The translations under genes were made by a program, and so were the position numbers. Under the pieces are notes generated by a model. That model was not told the origin of the DNA and did not search any database. It worked only from the letters and a program-made list of their open reading frames with translations. From assembly GCA_004352715.1 (NCBI GenBank), contig SCFE01000081.1, forward strand, positions 801,448-865,447: DNA of 64,000 nucleotides, given 5' to 3'. This DNA comes from Hofstenia miamia. Taxonomy: Eukaryota > Xenacoelomorpha > Acoela. Below are positions 35,783 through 48,140 of the stretch, piece by piece (within the stretch, counting starts at the first letter, position 1; each line of letters begins with the position of its first letter).

Positions 35783-38189
35783 GTCGTCTGTGTCATCGAA
35801 TATCTATGAGTCTCCTCTAATATCAAATAAAATATAAAGTGCTCAGCTACTTTTAGATAGAAATTGAAAGTACAGGGTAGGGATCAATGGATTCTTTTGC
35901 AAAAAGATAACCAACTGTCATAATTATTCATTGGTGTGACAACAAAGCAGTAAATTTAGTGCTTGATGTGTTGGTATTGTGCCAATGGATTATGTGCGTT
36001 AATATGACTATAAATAAAAGAGGTACAAAGGCCTCAAATTGTGAAAGTGCACTATATATATATATATATCGTTTGAATTTATGTGCATATTAAAAAGTTG
36101 CATTAAAAACTGACTGTAACACATTCGATTTTTTAAGAACATGTAGCATGGTCCATACACAAGATGTTTTCATGACTTTTTAGTGCAAATAGCATTGTAT
36201 TTCCGTGAAATAACATTTTTTGTATATTTTCAGTCATTCCCGATTCCTTAGCTGCTCTTCATCACTTTAAATTTTTTTTTACCCTGCATTACAAGAAATT
36301 CTAGCACAAATTGTTGTAGCCCTCTATTTAAATTTCTTGTAATGCACGTAAATCTGTAAAAAACTGGCTGATGACATTTGCATATATTATTTACTTATAA
36401 ATATTTGCTCTTTTATTAAACAGTTTCAATCGTCTTCTTAACATTGAATATGTGTTAATACATTAACAAAAACTTTGCTTGCATGTAAATATATTGAAGC
36501 AATATATGATTGAAATATCAAAAATTTTCTCCCATGCGTGAGATAATTAATAAAGAAGCATAGTCTCTTTATTTCTTAGGTTTGCCGTTTTAACTGTGTA
36601 ATTTACATGGGTGCTCCATTTACTGTCTTTGTTCCCTGTTCATACCTGTCAGATTAAAACCCGCTAAAATTGTTTCAAGTCAGTCTTCAATTCTCATGAT
36701 GCGATGATTATCTTTCCCTTAGAGTAATTATAGGAGGTTTCTGGATATGCCATTATAAAACCAGTTCATAAGCATGGCATTTCAGTAATATATTTTGAGC
36801 TAGGGAATATTAATTATAATTTTAAAACCTTTACGACGCCGCTTTTCTCTAGTTTCAGTACCAATTAAAATTCAAGCACATCCTCATTGATTCTCAAAGG
36901 AGTTTGCTATCGTACCTCTTATATAGTAGGCTCTTAAATATGTTGTCTACAAGCAAAGTGAATGGAAATCGTTATCTTGGAAATAGCCTCAACGTCTGCT
37001 TTTGACACTACCCCTTGTAATACATTATATTTTAAGAAATTTGTAGCTTGTATGAAACTGTAACATTATAAATTTAAACAAATCAATTCTGAAGACCTGT
37101 TCACATTTAAAATATATCTTAAATAAAATCGTATTAATTTGTTGATCCCAATCAATTTATAAATAATAACGTTCTTACAGCAATGTAATTTATTACCAGT
37201 ATTTTAACAAAATGTTATGGCTACCCCATAAACAAAGCTATTTTAGAAGAATCAAGAAAACTGATTCGTAAAATTATATTCAAAACTTGAATTACAGAAC
37301 CTGATCTAGCAAAAGTGGAATATTACATGGTATTCCTTCCTAAAATTTCTCGCATTCTTAAAGCAGTTGCGCCATATGTGATTACACGAATTAAAACATT
37401 TACACAAGGATGCTTCTTGCAGGGCTTATTAGAAAGTTTTAGCATTTTCGGGGAAAAATCAAAAAAATTAAGAGAATTGAAAAAAGTAAGTCATTAGGTA
37501 ATACTTCATTTACAATTGCCTTAGTGTAAGTACACATATTGGGTTCAATTTTACATTACGAAAAATTCAGATTGTTTTATTCTTTATAATGAAATTTAAA
37601 ACGTTTGTTACTAAAACAGGTCACCAATAAAATGAAGTTAAAATATGGTGAACTAAAATATACTGTTAAATATTGAAGGTAAAATGGCTAAATGTGTACA
37701 CACAAATAGTGCTTTGCTAAATTCTTTTTCAGGCATTCTAATGAAAATATCTCTATAAATAAACTATTCAACGCCACTTAGCACATTTCTAAGATACTTA
37801 AGCAGACAGTCAGCAAAGACGCATATTTTTTCCAATTAGTGATTTTATGAAGAGGTTTTAGAGTTAATTATAGAAAAACTGGCTAGAGACCTGATTTATT
37901 AGTAGTTAGACAAACATAAACAGGTCAATCAAAGCTTTTATGTGACTGAAAGTTTCATGAGTCAACTTTAGATTCAAATCCGAGTCCAAGAGACTTGCGT
38001 GAGTGACCACAATACATATTAAATAAGCATGAAATTTTACTCATTTGATTTTTAGGCTGTTAAAAAATTTCATCTAATTGAATTTTCATATCTCAATAAA
38101 GACACAAGATTACAATTTTTTGATCAATAAATTTGTTTTTCATCCAAAGTAAAAAATATTGTGCTTATTATTTCTTATAATTTACCTTG
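35783..38189. other. Non-coding AT-rich DNA
   Basis: Contains a (TA)n run at 36053-36069. A 60-codon open frame at 37315-37497 has no motif I recognise. Nothing else seen. Confidence 0.45.
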
Positions 38190-38577
38190 GAGAAATCAAA
38201 TTAATTTTAAAATTTAATCATGTTTAAATACATTATTAAGTTAAAACTAATAATACAATTCAATACGCACTGGAAAATTAAATTGACATTAAGTAATTCT
38301 ATCATGTTGCCATCAATTATGTATGTTTCCGTGGCATGGTATTTAAACCTATCTATGCATAAAACGATTGAAAATTTTAAAGCAAAGCTACTCGTTGTGT
38401 ATATTCAGAGCAACAATATTTTGAAAGACTTAAAATTTTAAAAGCTTTGTTTATAACTTATAAATTACAATTAATATACAGTATATAATTTTTAAACAAG
38501 CTTTTAAATGAACATAGTGATTTGACATTTCTAAGCAACTTGAACATCTATGTTCCCCCTAGAGCTGATTTAGGATG
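38190..38577 (+). pseudogene. LINE ORF2 post-reverse-transcriptase remnant
   Basis: The first frame reads KIKLTLSNSIMLPSIMYVSV then AWYLNLSMHKTIENFKAKLL, matching the thumb region after the RT core (LYNS.I.P...Y...AW.....IE..Q..LLR). A +1 shift continues as EQQYFERLKILKALFITYKL and then LNKLLNEHSDLTFLSNLNIY, the usual downstream block (Y.ERL..L..L....R.). One frameshift and one stop are visible. The element is on the plus strand and truncated at both ends. Confidence 0.72.
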
Positions 38578-39249
38578 ATCATTATTATATTTTATTGGTA
38601 TTTACGCCAATTTTAAATAAAAATTATTGGTTTTAGCAGACCAACGGATATTTATTGCAACTATAAAAATGCTTACATGGATTTGACTGCTGTTCTTCCT
38701 TCGATGCATTTCCCACTAAAATATCAAGGTCAGTTGTCAAATCTTAAATTAATTATTTTTTAATAACAGATTATAAATATAAATTAACTTCTTATGCTAA
38801 ATAGCAGCTAAAAAATTCTTCTTGCACATAATTTAAGAATTCCAATGTCAATGGATAAGGAAAATGTGAAAAATTCTATAAAATTCACTAAATTTTATTG
38901 ATGATGAATTTATGTGGTACTCTCTAAATATATATCTTTAAGAAAATAACAATAAATTTGGAAACGTAAGCTCTAAATTCTCTTGATTCAACTTAGAGTT
39001 TCTATAGCATCTTCGTAATATTTCACATCAGCTATTAACGTTTCAGCAATGCCCATGTGTTGAGTTTTGGATGCTATTCATTTATGCGTAGGGAGTAAAT
39101 ACAGTTGTATTGAGAATGAGATAAAATGGCCAACTAATTTTAATATTTAGAAAATATTTTCTGGGATAAACAAATAAATATATCAAAACTATTTGCTTAA
39201 CTTGATTGATGAATTATATTAATATTATATTCATGAATAACCCCAGTAA
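38578..39249. other. Non-coding spacer between LINE fragments
   Basis: AT-rich; no coding or repeat motif recognised. Confidence 0.45.
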
Positions 39250-39780
39250 TCCAAAGGCAATATTAGAAAAGTGTTCATAAATGGAGTATGAGTCACCGGA
39301 TGTCTCTCCATCCTAATAAATGCAAAGAAAAAGCCATTTCGTTTATACATAATTCAGTGACCCCAGATGAATTGGAGTTTGGAAATACTTTTGTTAATTG
39401 CTCAGATGGGGTCACACTCTTAGGTGTTAAATTTCAATCAAATCTGAAATGGAGCAGCAACACCAGTTATCTAGTTAAAAAGTTTTCGCAACAATTGCAT
39501 CTTCTTAAACTTGCTATCGGCAATGGTATGGACAAAAGAGACATTTTCACTATTTATACAGCAATATTTCGGTCAATTCCAATCACTGCATTTGGAACTA
39601 ATTCAAATGCGAGCTCTAAGAATTATAGCATCTGATTATACACATATAGAAGCATGCAAAGAATTTAAAACCACCACCCTACATCAATGGCTGGAAAAAC
39701 AATGCAAGGATTAGTATTCTAAAGGTGAAAGGTGAAGTCTTATTCCTAACATTCATCTATGTTTTTACCCAGATGCAAAA
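39250..39780 (+). pseudogene. LINE reverse-transcriptase C-terminal remnant
   Basis: From about 39282 the frame reads WSMSHRMSLHPNKCKEKAIS, matching the W...N.M.LNP.KCKE block that follows the YADD motif in CR1/Jockey-type reverse transcriptases. Next come VTLLGVKFQSNLKWSSNTSY and LVKKFSQQLHLLKLA, the LLGV...DL.W..H...L..K...RL..L block. A frameshift near 39590 leads to LELIQMRALRIIASDYTHIE. The spacing is right except for loss of the ACPVWH-like stretch. The RT core upstream is not recognisable, so this is a 5'-truncated remnant. Confidence 0.8.
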
Positions 39781-40129
39781 GATTTAGAGAGACACCACCG
39801 TTTGTAGGCAGATGACATCTTGTCTATGTAAATTTCATTGTTATATTTGTAATTTTAAGTTTGATGGTATGCCGCTTTGATCTTCGAGTCACAGGCATAT
39901 TCTTAACTATTCATCAAACACACTTCCTATTGTTGTTAAGGTAAATTTGAAATTTTAATACGAGTGTATATATACTGTATATTATATATCAGGGCTGTAA
40001 ATTGGTTATGTTATTGGCAAATTTGCATCAACAATAAAATGATATAAAAACATATATTAATAGGTTGGGTCAATGCTTCAATGAATGCTGCAAAGGCGCT
40101 GTACAAAATGGATATTACCATTTGGAAAT
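39781..40129. other. Spacer between LINE fragments
   Basis: Includes a short TA-rich patch at about 39967-39990. The stretch 40060-40130 may be degraded LINE coding sequence. No clear feature. Confidence 0.4.
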
Positions 40130-40470
40130 TATAAGGAACGACTATTAAACTCAACATATTGCCTATTTGTTTGAATTTAGCATTTCAGATCTGCTTTACT
40201 TTCAACAAACTTTTAAACTATAAAGTAGATTTAAATTATAAAGATTTCATCGACATGTTCATTCCTCGTACTTCAACAAGAAGATCAACCAAAAAACAGT
40301 TTTCATGTCAAAATATCTGAATAAAAAATCTACAAGTAATTTATTTTTCCACAGAATTGCTAAAGTAGCAAATTATGTGAATCTCCATACTGAGATTGAT
40401 CTATTGGATTGTCCAAAAAAGGTTTCGAAAGAATTAAAATCATTTTTTGGAATTATTTCTCGTAATATTA
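40130..40470 (+). pseudogene. LINE ORF2 C-terminal remnant
   Basis: One frame reads NILPICLNLAFQICFTFNKL, LNYKVDLNYKDFIDMFIPRT and STRRSTKKQFSCQ. A shifted frame (40305 onward) continues YLNKKSTSNLFFHRIAKVAN and YVNLHTEIDLLDCPKKVSKE. This order (LPI.....D..F..K, then R.T.R, then FF.R....WN.L) is the end of CR1/L2-like ORF2. At least one frameshift. It could be the 3' continuation of the element at 38190-38577 or a separate copy. Confidence 0.7.
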
Positions 40471-40628
40471 AAACCAATCAAATAGTTGTTCTTTTCATCT
40501 TATATGCAATTGCTCTTGTTGCAAAGAAAAGAACTTCCATTTATTTTGTACATAATTTTTATTTATTTGTAACTTTCTTTTAGGAACTAAAGTCTTTTAA
40601 TAAAAAAAATTAAAAAAAATATTATATT

Positions 40629-40631
<3 letters not shown>

Positions 40632-40660
<29 letters not shown>
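40632..40660. repeat. (TA)n microsatellite
   Basis: About 29 bp of TA repeats, 20 bp before the LINE 3' end at 40681. Confidence 0.9.
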
Positions 40661-40665
<5 letters not shown>

Positions 40666-40680
40666 TTTAAAATAGTATAT

Positions 40681-40712
40681 TTCTATTCCGCCATAACAAA
40701 TGGTCTCATAGC
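40681..40712 (-). repeat. LINE 3' terminal 32 bp, cut by gap
   Basis: Exactly matches 18029-18060, the 3' end of the LINE fragment there, in the same orientation and again beside TA repeats. The rest of the copy is lost in the adjacent N run. Confidence 0.85.
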
Positions 40713-40733
40713 NNNNNNNNNNNNNNNNNNNNN
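40713..40733. other. Assembly gap, 21 N
   Basis: Short N run interrupting the LINE copy; the sequence after it is partly repeated 43 bp further on. Confidence 0.97.
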
Positions 40734-40801
40734 GCCTCACTTTAAGAAAACCTATTGATATATATATATATATATAGCCTCACTTTAAGAAAACCTATTG
40801 A
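40734..40801 (+). repeat. 25-bp direct repeat flanking a (TA)n tract
   Basis: gcctcactttaagaaaacct plus attga occurs at 40734-40758 and 40777-40801, with TA repeats between. Next to a gap, this looks like imperfect contig-end overlap. Confidence 0.85.
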
Positions 40802-41294
40802 AATCAAATTATATGTTTTACTGGTCAGTATTGAAAAGAGTATTTCGCTTATATTATTTAACAAAACATTTGCTAAATTTAACGACACATTGATATGCAA
40901 CGCAAGAGAAATTTATCAGTGAATGGATTGACATGAATTTAATAGTTACAAACAGATATCAATTTACGTAATCTGATTGCATTATACATTATATTCGTAT
41001 TCAACATCAACATCCAATTATTACAGTAATAAATTTGTTGCATGTAAAATCTTTTTTTCGAAATCAAATGAAAAATAAAAGAATTAAATGACAAATTAAA
41101 AATATATAAAATTTTAAGCTATTGGAAATTGAATAAAAAATTGTAATATGGGTATAATGGGTATATAATTTCAACTGCTCGAATCACCAAATATGAAGAT
41201 CATAAGAAGTTAAAACTAACAGTACTTTTGTATTATACTCCCCTCCCCCACTCAAATTATTGAAATAATTTATCAGCATAATAATTATAGACCT
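40802..41294. other. Non-coding AT-rich DNA
   Basis: No feature recognised. Confidence 0.45.
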
Positions 41295-41666
41295 AGGGCT
41301 AACCTAAGCCAACCCGCACCTTGGCTCAGACTTGTCAATGAATCAAAATGTTTAAGCGCGGCTCAGCTCAGTTCGTTTTACTTTTGAATATTTTCGGCTC
41401 GCCACATAAAACCATTCAATGCCTTAGCTCGATATTTTTTAATAAATATTGAGCTCTCATAATTTTTTACATAACTGCTCTCTTATTTAATACAAATTTT
41501 AAAATACGATTATAAAAAAGGTATATTGAATGAAAAAATAAGAAACACCAGCATAATCAAATTAACATGCAGAACTATAAATTTGCTTGACTTAATAAAG
41601 GCTTATTTGGGCTCGTTTTATATCCAATGCAGTGCTCAAGCTCTTTGACAAGTCTGTTTTAGCCCT
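41295..41666. mobile_element. Miniature element with cagacttgtcaa inverted repeats
   Basis: A perfect 12-bp inverted repeat, cagacttgtcaa, lies at 41327-41338 and 41645-41656, with agggct/agccct as an outer pair (41295-41300 and 41661-41666). Internally it holds cggctcgccacataaaa (41395-41411), whose reverse complement closely matches ttttatgtggcgaaccgagc in the element at 63403-63714, so the two are diverged relatives in opposite orientation. Exact outer ends and target site are uncertain. No coding capacity. Confidence 0.6.
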
Positions 41667-43312
41667 AACCCAAGCCATGTCCCAAAATTATGCAAATTTA
41701 TTATTAATATCAGTCATTTTCAATGTAAATTATAAAATTAGTATAATATACTACAATTAATATGCTAATTAGTGGTTCAACCACGCGGCTTTTGTTTGTT
41801 GACCAGCCAATTATAAGATTTAGTAGTGTTTATTTAATCTACACGGCGCCATTTCCCTCACATCTTTTCACGTAATTACTTTGCTTACGTAATTCAAAAT
41901 GAATATATTTTCATTGAGGTTAAGGTTATATTTTAAGATAGGTTTGGGGTTAGAGTTAGGGTCAGGGATATGGTTCGGGGTTAAGGTTATAATTATGTTG
42001 ATAAATTAGGTTATTTTTGCAAAAATGTGAGTGGTGAATGGGGAGGAGATAACGCAAAAGTATCAAATAACATTTGAAATTTAGCAGATAAATCATGAAC
42101 TATCACTACACCCAGACAACTGATAGAGTCCTTACATGAAAGGTTAATGCAAGACTAGAATCACCCAGTTTATCGTGACTTTTAGCAAATAAACACAAGT
42201 TCTTGAGATAATGCAAAAATGTAACTCAAAAAATCAAATTTGTCAAAGTAAATGATTGCGACAGACATTAAATTGTATATTAACAAGGTGTATTTATTAT
42301 TTTTTAATAAAAATTGAATCATAATTGGACTATGTGGCCGAAGAACTCACTAGATTCAGCCTCATATGAAAATTAGCATTTAAATTTCAATTCACATCTT
42401 TTCTAAAAGGAATCTTCTACTATCAGGAAAGTTAATGAAATGAGATCGAGGGAAGCAATCTGGCCAGACACACAAGGGGATTTCTGAACAAGTGGTAATA
42501 AACTTTCCGACGTCTAATTTTAATGGCAATATAATTGAATCAAAGACATTTTTTCGGTCTTGCTTTGCAGGCAACATTTCTCATATAAATGTGGAGAACA
42601 TATGCGTAGCAGGTATGTCTATACGTCTGCCTCATTTATTGATTATCCTAAAAACAAAATACTCTGTTTGATTGATTACACAAAATCCATTTATACTTAA
42701 AAGTGATACAACTTGCAATATATTACAGCAATGCTCAATTAACTAACAATTGCTTAATAATATATCTAGTATTTATAAATTATCTAATTGTTCATAAGAG
42801 AGTTTCAATTGTAAGGATATTCTTTGAATTTTGCTCATCTTATTCATTATCACTAATATAATGTTCAATGATTTACTGGTAGTTAAACACAAGGTAAAGT
42901 AGTTTTTAGTGAATATCAGCCAGAATAAATAAAAGCACGCTATTAATACATGTTGCACAAATATTATAACTACTGATGGAAGTATGCAATAGAATGTCTG
43001 CAAAGATTTCTCAGTGCATTATGAATGATAGTCGCAAATTCCAGTCTTGTTCGACTTCTTTAACTATGTTCATATCATGAGGAAGCAACGCTTTTGGATT
43101 GTATTTTTGATTGACCAAAGCGAAAAAATCTTAAAGCATTTCATGAAACATAAGCCTTAATCTGATAATCAGACTCAGCATAGATCACTGATCGTACTGC
43201 CGGGTGAGTCATTGAGTTAACAAGTTCAAATTTTTACACAAATTGATTCATTAACTATGACTAGCCCGTAATAGCTTCCGGTAAAACATTTATTAAACAT
43301 GGCATACGCTTT
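41667..43312. other. Non-coding DNA with a degenerate ttaggg-like patch
   Basis: Around 41917-41990 there are repeated variants of ggttaaggtta, gggttagagttagggtc and ggggttaaggtta. These are telomere-like but irregular. Short minus-strand open frames at 42392-42577 and 42773-43003 have no recognisable domain. Confidence 0.45.
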
Positions 43313-45480
43313 AGGGTTGTCCAAAAACACCAACTTTGAAAAAATAACTTCTACACCCCATGCCTCTATTTCTACATAGATAAGTAGTAAGCGGATTTGA
43401 AGGCATATTTTTATGAAGTATTTGAAATTTTGAGCAAATTTGAGTATTTTAGCACAAAAGTTCAATTTTTGAACAACCCCAATCATTAAAACCTTTGCAG
43501 TGGTTTTCTATTTCTTATTCAGTACGTACTTAATGTCGTCACCACATGTTTACAACTGCCATAGACAGAAAAGAAGTCAGTAGTAAAAGAATAACATTTC
43601 ATTTTAATATAAATAATAATTTTCATTTTCATGAACTTTAGATCGATACCAACTGATGAACTAGTTTAACATTAAGAGTTACTGAAAGAAATAACAAAAG
43701 TCATGAGCGTGTGCACTGCACATAGTGCATCAGTGGGGAGGATCGTGTAAATGTTAATCAGAAAATTCTCGGTAATCATCCCTAGGAAGCATCTACTTGA
43801 GTTGGTCAACCACTTTATTGCGGCGAATCTGAAGCCAAATAACATCCAGCTCAAGTCTTGTGATACTTCTTGATATGTAAATGTTGGGTCATTGCTTTTG
43901 GAACTCTGCGCACTTTGGGTTCGAAGGTCCTGTCATGTTCCCGAACACTTCGACGGATAGACATCTGAGAAGCACTTCATTAACATGATGGCGACAGGCC
44001 AACCGCATCAACTTCCTTTTCAACAGCCGTTCAAGAATTGTTGAACCCCGCGTTTAGTGCCTGTATTACTTGATGTTGTATCAAACGAAAGACCCACAAT
44101 GTTTTTCTCCAGATTCCAATTCTGCACAGTACTTAAAACGGCATTTGCATGTTCAACACGAGAGCTGGATTCGACAAATGGAATTGCTAGTACCTTGCCT
44201 TCAGCGTCTCCGGAGTAATCACTCACAAGTATGCCTATTCGTTCCTCTGTGGCCAGAAACTCTTGTACCATTTTCCCATCCCAGTGAACCACACAGTTAT
44301 CCGATGGCGTGAATTCTTCTTTCAATGACTTGGCTAATACTTCTCGATTAGTGTTTCTTCATCTTCTGACTGAACTTGGGCTAAGGACAAACTCGTCGTT
44401 ATGGGCAGTCGACGACTCCACAACGCTTGCCACCGTTGAATACAATTGATTCCTCGAGAGACCCATCCTATCTGCTGATGATGTGATCGCACTTTCGTCA
44501 AGTAATCTTCTAGGCAGTTTTAAGGTCACCCCCTCGTAATCATTATAATCATTTTTCTTCACTCTAGCGGCAGACGTTCCACGGAAAATGTACTCTTCTT
44601 CTTCTTTCTCTTCCTCGTCGTCTTCCTCACTTACTTCAATGTCTGACACATTCACCAAAGCAAATTGGTTCAATCGCTCTTGCTTGTCTCTCTCTTGCTG
44701 TCTTTCGTAGATTGCAGTCTTTTCACTTTGCCGCTTTTCTTTCCTCACCAAACTAACATCCATTGGACCAAAGCTGACACCATCATCACCTCCCCGCTGT
44801 CGCTGTATAAATATCTTATCCTCATCACAAACACCATCCATTGCCTGTTCATTCGCAAAATCAAATAAATCCTCGAGATCAGCACTGAGCAATGCACGAT
44901 AAGAGTCACCCTTTTTCAGTCTACTTTTCTTCACATTGCGATACTGGTCACAGAGCTTGTTCAATTTCCGCAGAATGCTGCTATGCTCTATAGTTGGGAC
45001 GTCAGACTTTTTCCAAAAAAGGAAAACTTCGTTCACAGTTATCTTCATACTTTTAGCCGCAGACATTCCTTCGTCATTGTGATGGAAAAATACGTCAATA
45101 GAACTTTCATTGTTATTCTGTTCATGTGCGTCTAATAGCTGCTCTATATAGAAATTATGTTTTGCTAAGTCATAGGCAAAGTGTACTGAGCAAACTCATA
45201 TGGCAAAATGTATAGTAACACACCATGCGTGTGTCATTGTCATTCAGATAATATGCGCTGTATAATACAAATAATGACAGTATAATAAACTTAGCCAAAG
45301 CAGCACTTAAAAAAATGTTGACGTACCCCAAAAAACCTTCATTTTGCGGAACCTCTAAAGTTTGTCTAAATTCACCTATCTTTGAATGAGGCATAGCTTA
45401 TGGTCATGGAGTTTGGGGCATGGGATGCAGAAGTTGAAAAAAAGAACTTCGAAAAATTACTATATACTCTGGACAACCCT
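43313..45480 (-). mobile_element. Putative DNA transposon carrying the RNase-H-like pseudogene
   Basis: agggttgtcca at 43313 faces the inverse ggacaaccct at 45471-45480, and the only substantial coding sequence lies between. If these are termini, the element is about 2.17 kb. The match is short and no convincing target-site duplication is visible. A competing imperfect partner (gaacaacccc, 43471-43480) would instead make a small 170-bp foldback. Boundaries are a hypothesis; the coding remnant inside is firm. Confidence 0.35.
43672..45066 (-). pseudogene. Broken RNase-H-like (hAT-type architecture) transposase-family gene
   Basis: The longest protein-like locus here. The ATG at 45066 opens a 235-codon frame: an N-terminal domain with VNEVFLFWKKSDVPT, LCDQYRNVKKSR and LFDFANEQAM, a charged linker, an acidic run (EEDDEEEKEEEE) and a helical SSADRMGLSRNQLYSTVASV block. 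After an in-frame TGA (44359-44361) the same frame resumes with CVVHWDGKMVQ (Asp 44278-44280) and GLSFDTTSSNTG (Asp 44080-44082). A frameshift near 44020 leads to LACRHHVNEVLL (43986-44000), then FGNMTGPSNPKCAEF and a degraded LPRDDYREF. I recall this arrangement from a large unannotated family in many invertebrates. The WDG, FDT and CRHH blocks fit the D, D and CxxH order of hAT transposases, but that homology is inference. Mean GC is above its surroundings. Confidence 0.75.
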
Positions 45481-48140
45481 AATAGGCTTACTACGTAGTT
45501 TTCATTTCGATGTAAATGAAATTGTAAAAAAATCATTTGGGATTTTGACAAGCGAAAAATATTGATAAATGTTAAGCATTACAATAAGAAAATGTGTAAG
45601 ATTAAATTCATCAGTTAAATTCGTAGACCATTGCTAATATTCTTCTCAAAGACAACTAATTTCCTTTTACGATACTGAAATAATTTGAAATGTAAATTGT
45701 TTTGCGATTTTATAAAGTGCGATTTCGCTCTATTCATTTATAATAAATTATAAAATACATCAACATTGTGTAATTAGAAAATGTCGTATGTCCTTCGAAT
45801 CTAATTAAATTTCAGTATGCCGACATTTCCGCGACAATAAAATTCTATTAATCGCAAGATTATACAATAAAATGAAAATCTATAAAAAATTTAATTCATT
45901 TTAGTTGACTCTTTTAATTAAAATATTTCGATTAAAAAGCGTGGTTTTATATAGAAAGAGAAACTCTTGAATTTTGAGTTCTTTTAACAAAGAAGTCCTA
46001 TACATTTATGTGTACAGTTAAAATAAACACTAGGGTCCCCCATCATTTATAGTTTGTTAAATGCAACTTTTTGTAATTACAATATCATTGGACCGCACTT
46101 AACTAAAAGATTAATAAAATAAAACCCACAATTTTTTAAACTTTTCGAATTCCCATCACGAAATTTGCTGCTTTCCTTGACTCATTCTACCATATATTTC
46201 CCTGACCTTTAACAATAACTTAGAAATTTCCTAACCTCTATTGGTAAAATTGGTGATTCGAAAATTAATTGCAAGCATATCTCTCGCTCATAAATGGAAT
46301 TGCTCCTGCCTTCAAAAATCTCTGTTTTATAATTTCATTTTGATGGGCCGAAGATGAGTTTTGTAATAGAAATCTAAACTCTGAAGATTCTAGGAAAAAA
46401 GGTAAAACTTCATATTTCATTTTTGAATTGTGAGCGAATAAATTTAACTTCATGTTATTCATTTTAAATGATGTGTTGTATTATAACCTTATAAACTTGC
46501 ATTAACTATTATAACAAAGACTCTGGTAATGCAACAAATAGAATTATTTTGCTGCAAATTATTTTTAATAGCATTTGTACTCAACATAGAGGTTTGATTG
46601 TACTATGTATGTATTCATATTTATGCAAGTGAGATTTAAAGCTTACTAAATATGCATCTTGATACGTTTTTGTTCTTAAGTGAGAAATTGAGTAGATGTT
46701 TGTTACTAACAGGTGAAAATGTCTTCATCTAGAAAATCAATTCAAATATATAACTGAAACATGTATGTTTGCAACTCTAATCTATGCGATATAGACATAC
46801 GAGCTGTGTTCTGTTGAAGTCTAAGCAAGTTTAAATATTAACTTCGCCCATACATTTAAATATTATGTTGCAGGATTGTGGGATAGAGGGAGAAATATCT
46901 CAGTGGTGAACAGATTGAGGGATTAATAATGTGGTGAATTTTCAAGATATTGTAAAACACCCAACCCAATAAGATACACCTTTCTTTTAGAAAATTAAGT
47001 TTTTAACAAAAAACCAATTTTTAAAAACCTCAAGAGGCGAAATAGACAACGTCCCGCTAGATACTTCACCTTAGGATGAATTTTGGGCAATAATTATTGA
47101 GTAATGAATAAATAGAATTGAAAATCAAAGATAGATATTTCTTCAGAAAAACTTAATAAAAGACGTCAGACCCCACGTCTCCTTTTTCAGATATCCCATT
47201 TCTGGATGAGTTCTTGCAATGATTAAGTATTTCAACAACCATTTTAATGCAAGCGCATTAATAATATTCATTTTAGACTGCTTATTTTCTAAAATTACTA
47301 GCGTAAAAAATTGACTAATCATTACAAAGATAACTTACAACAAGGCCTTCAAAGTTACTTTAAGAACTTATATAACTAACTTTTTTAGTTAAAAGCAAAT
47401 TTATTCAATCCTAGGAAAAAAGACGGCGACAGTTAAAGCTTTGTTGAAAACTACACTGCGAAATTACGGCTCCGCTAATGAAGCATTTCTTGTTAATGAC
47501 GATGTGCTCATTGATCGTGGACACTAATTGGACAGATGACTTGTCTTTGATAAATACACCAACAGTTTAATTATAGTTTTCTTGTTGTGATAATTAAAAT
47601 CTATAATTGTCACTAATGCTGACTTTGAACATTTATAAGTCATTCAACCTCACAAAGATGTGTCCATGCATATTTTTCTAAAATTATTATGCGTATTTTC
47701 ATTTGTTCTAAGAAATTGCTTAACAGCATCAAGTAGACATGTGTCACACAGAAGCACTTACGTCATGGTAAAAAGAATAATTAAACTCAGATTTTCAGTA
47801 CAAAAAAAACATAAAATTAATTTCCGGGATGTAAAATTTTATTGAGTTTATTGCTTAAAATTGGACGTTCAAAATATTATTGAAAGTAAATATGTTAATG
47901 AACCCTTTTGGGATTAGGAAAATTTTGATGAAGTTCTCAAATCAAAGTATGGCATCTTATGCTTTTAAGAGAATATAATATTAGAATGTTTGTAAATGAT
48001 TGCAATTAATCATATTACTGCAATATTAATTGTAACACCCTATCCACTGTTAATGCTAAGTAGTGTAAAATCTTGAATTACTGCTTTATCATATTTTTCC
48101 ATTTTTTGAAATTAGAACGAACAAATGATTTTTCAACGAA
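45481..48140. other. Non-coding AT-rich DNA up to gap
   Basis: Short open frames at 46265-46462 (minus) and 47660-47845 (plus) have no motif. No repeat recognised. Confidence 0.45.

Noticed and set aside
44665-44868. Plus-strand frames opposite the RNase-H-like gene (also 44070-44312)
   Set aside because: Antisense shadows; family motifs lie on the minus strand.
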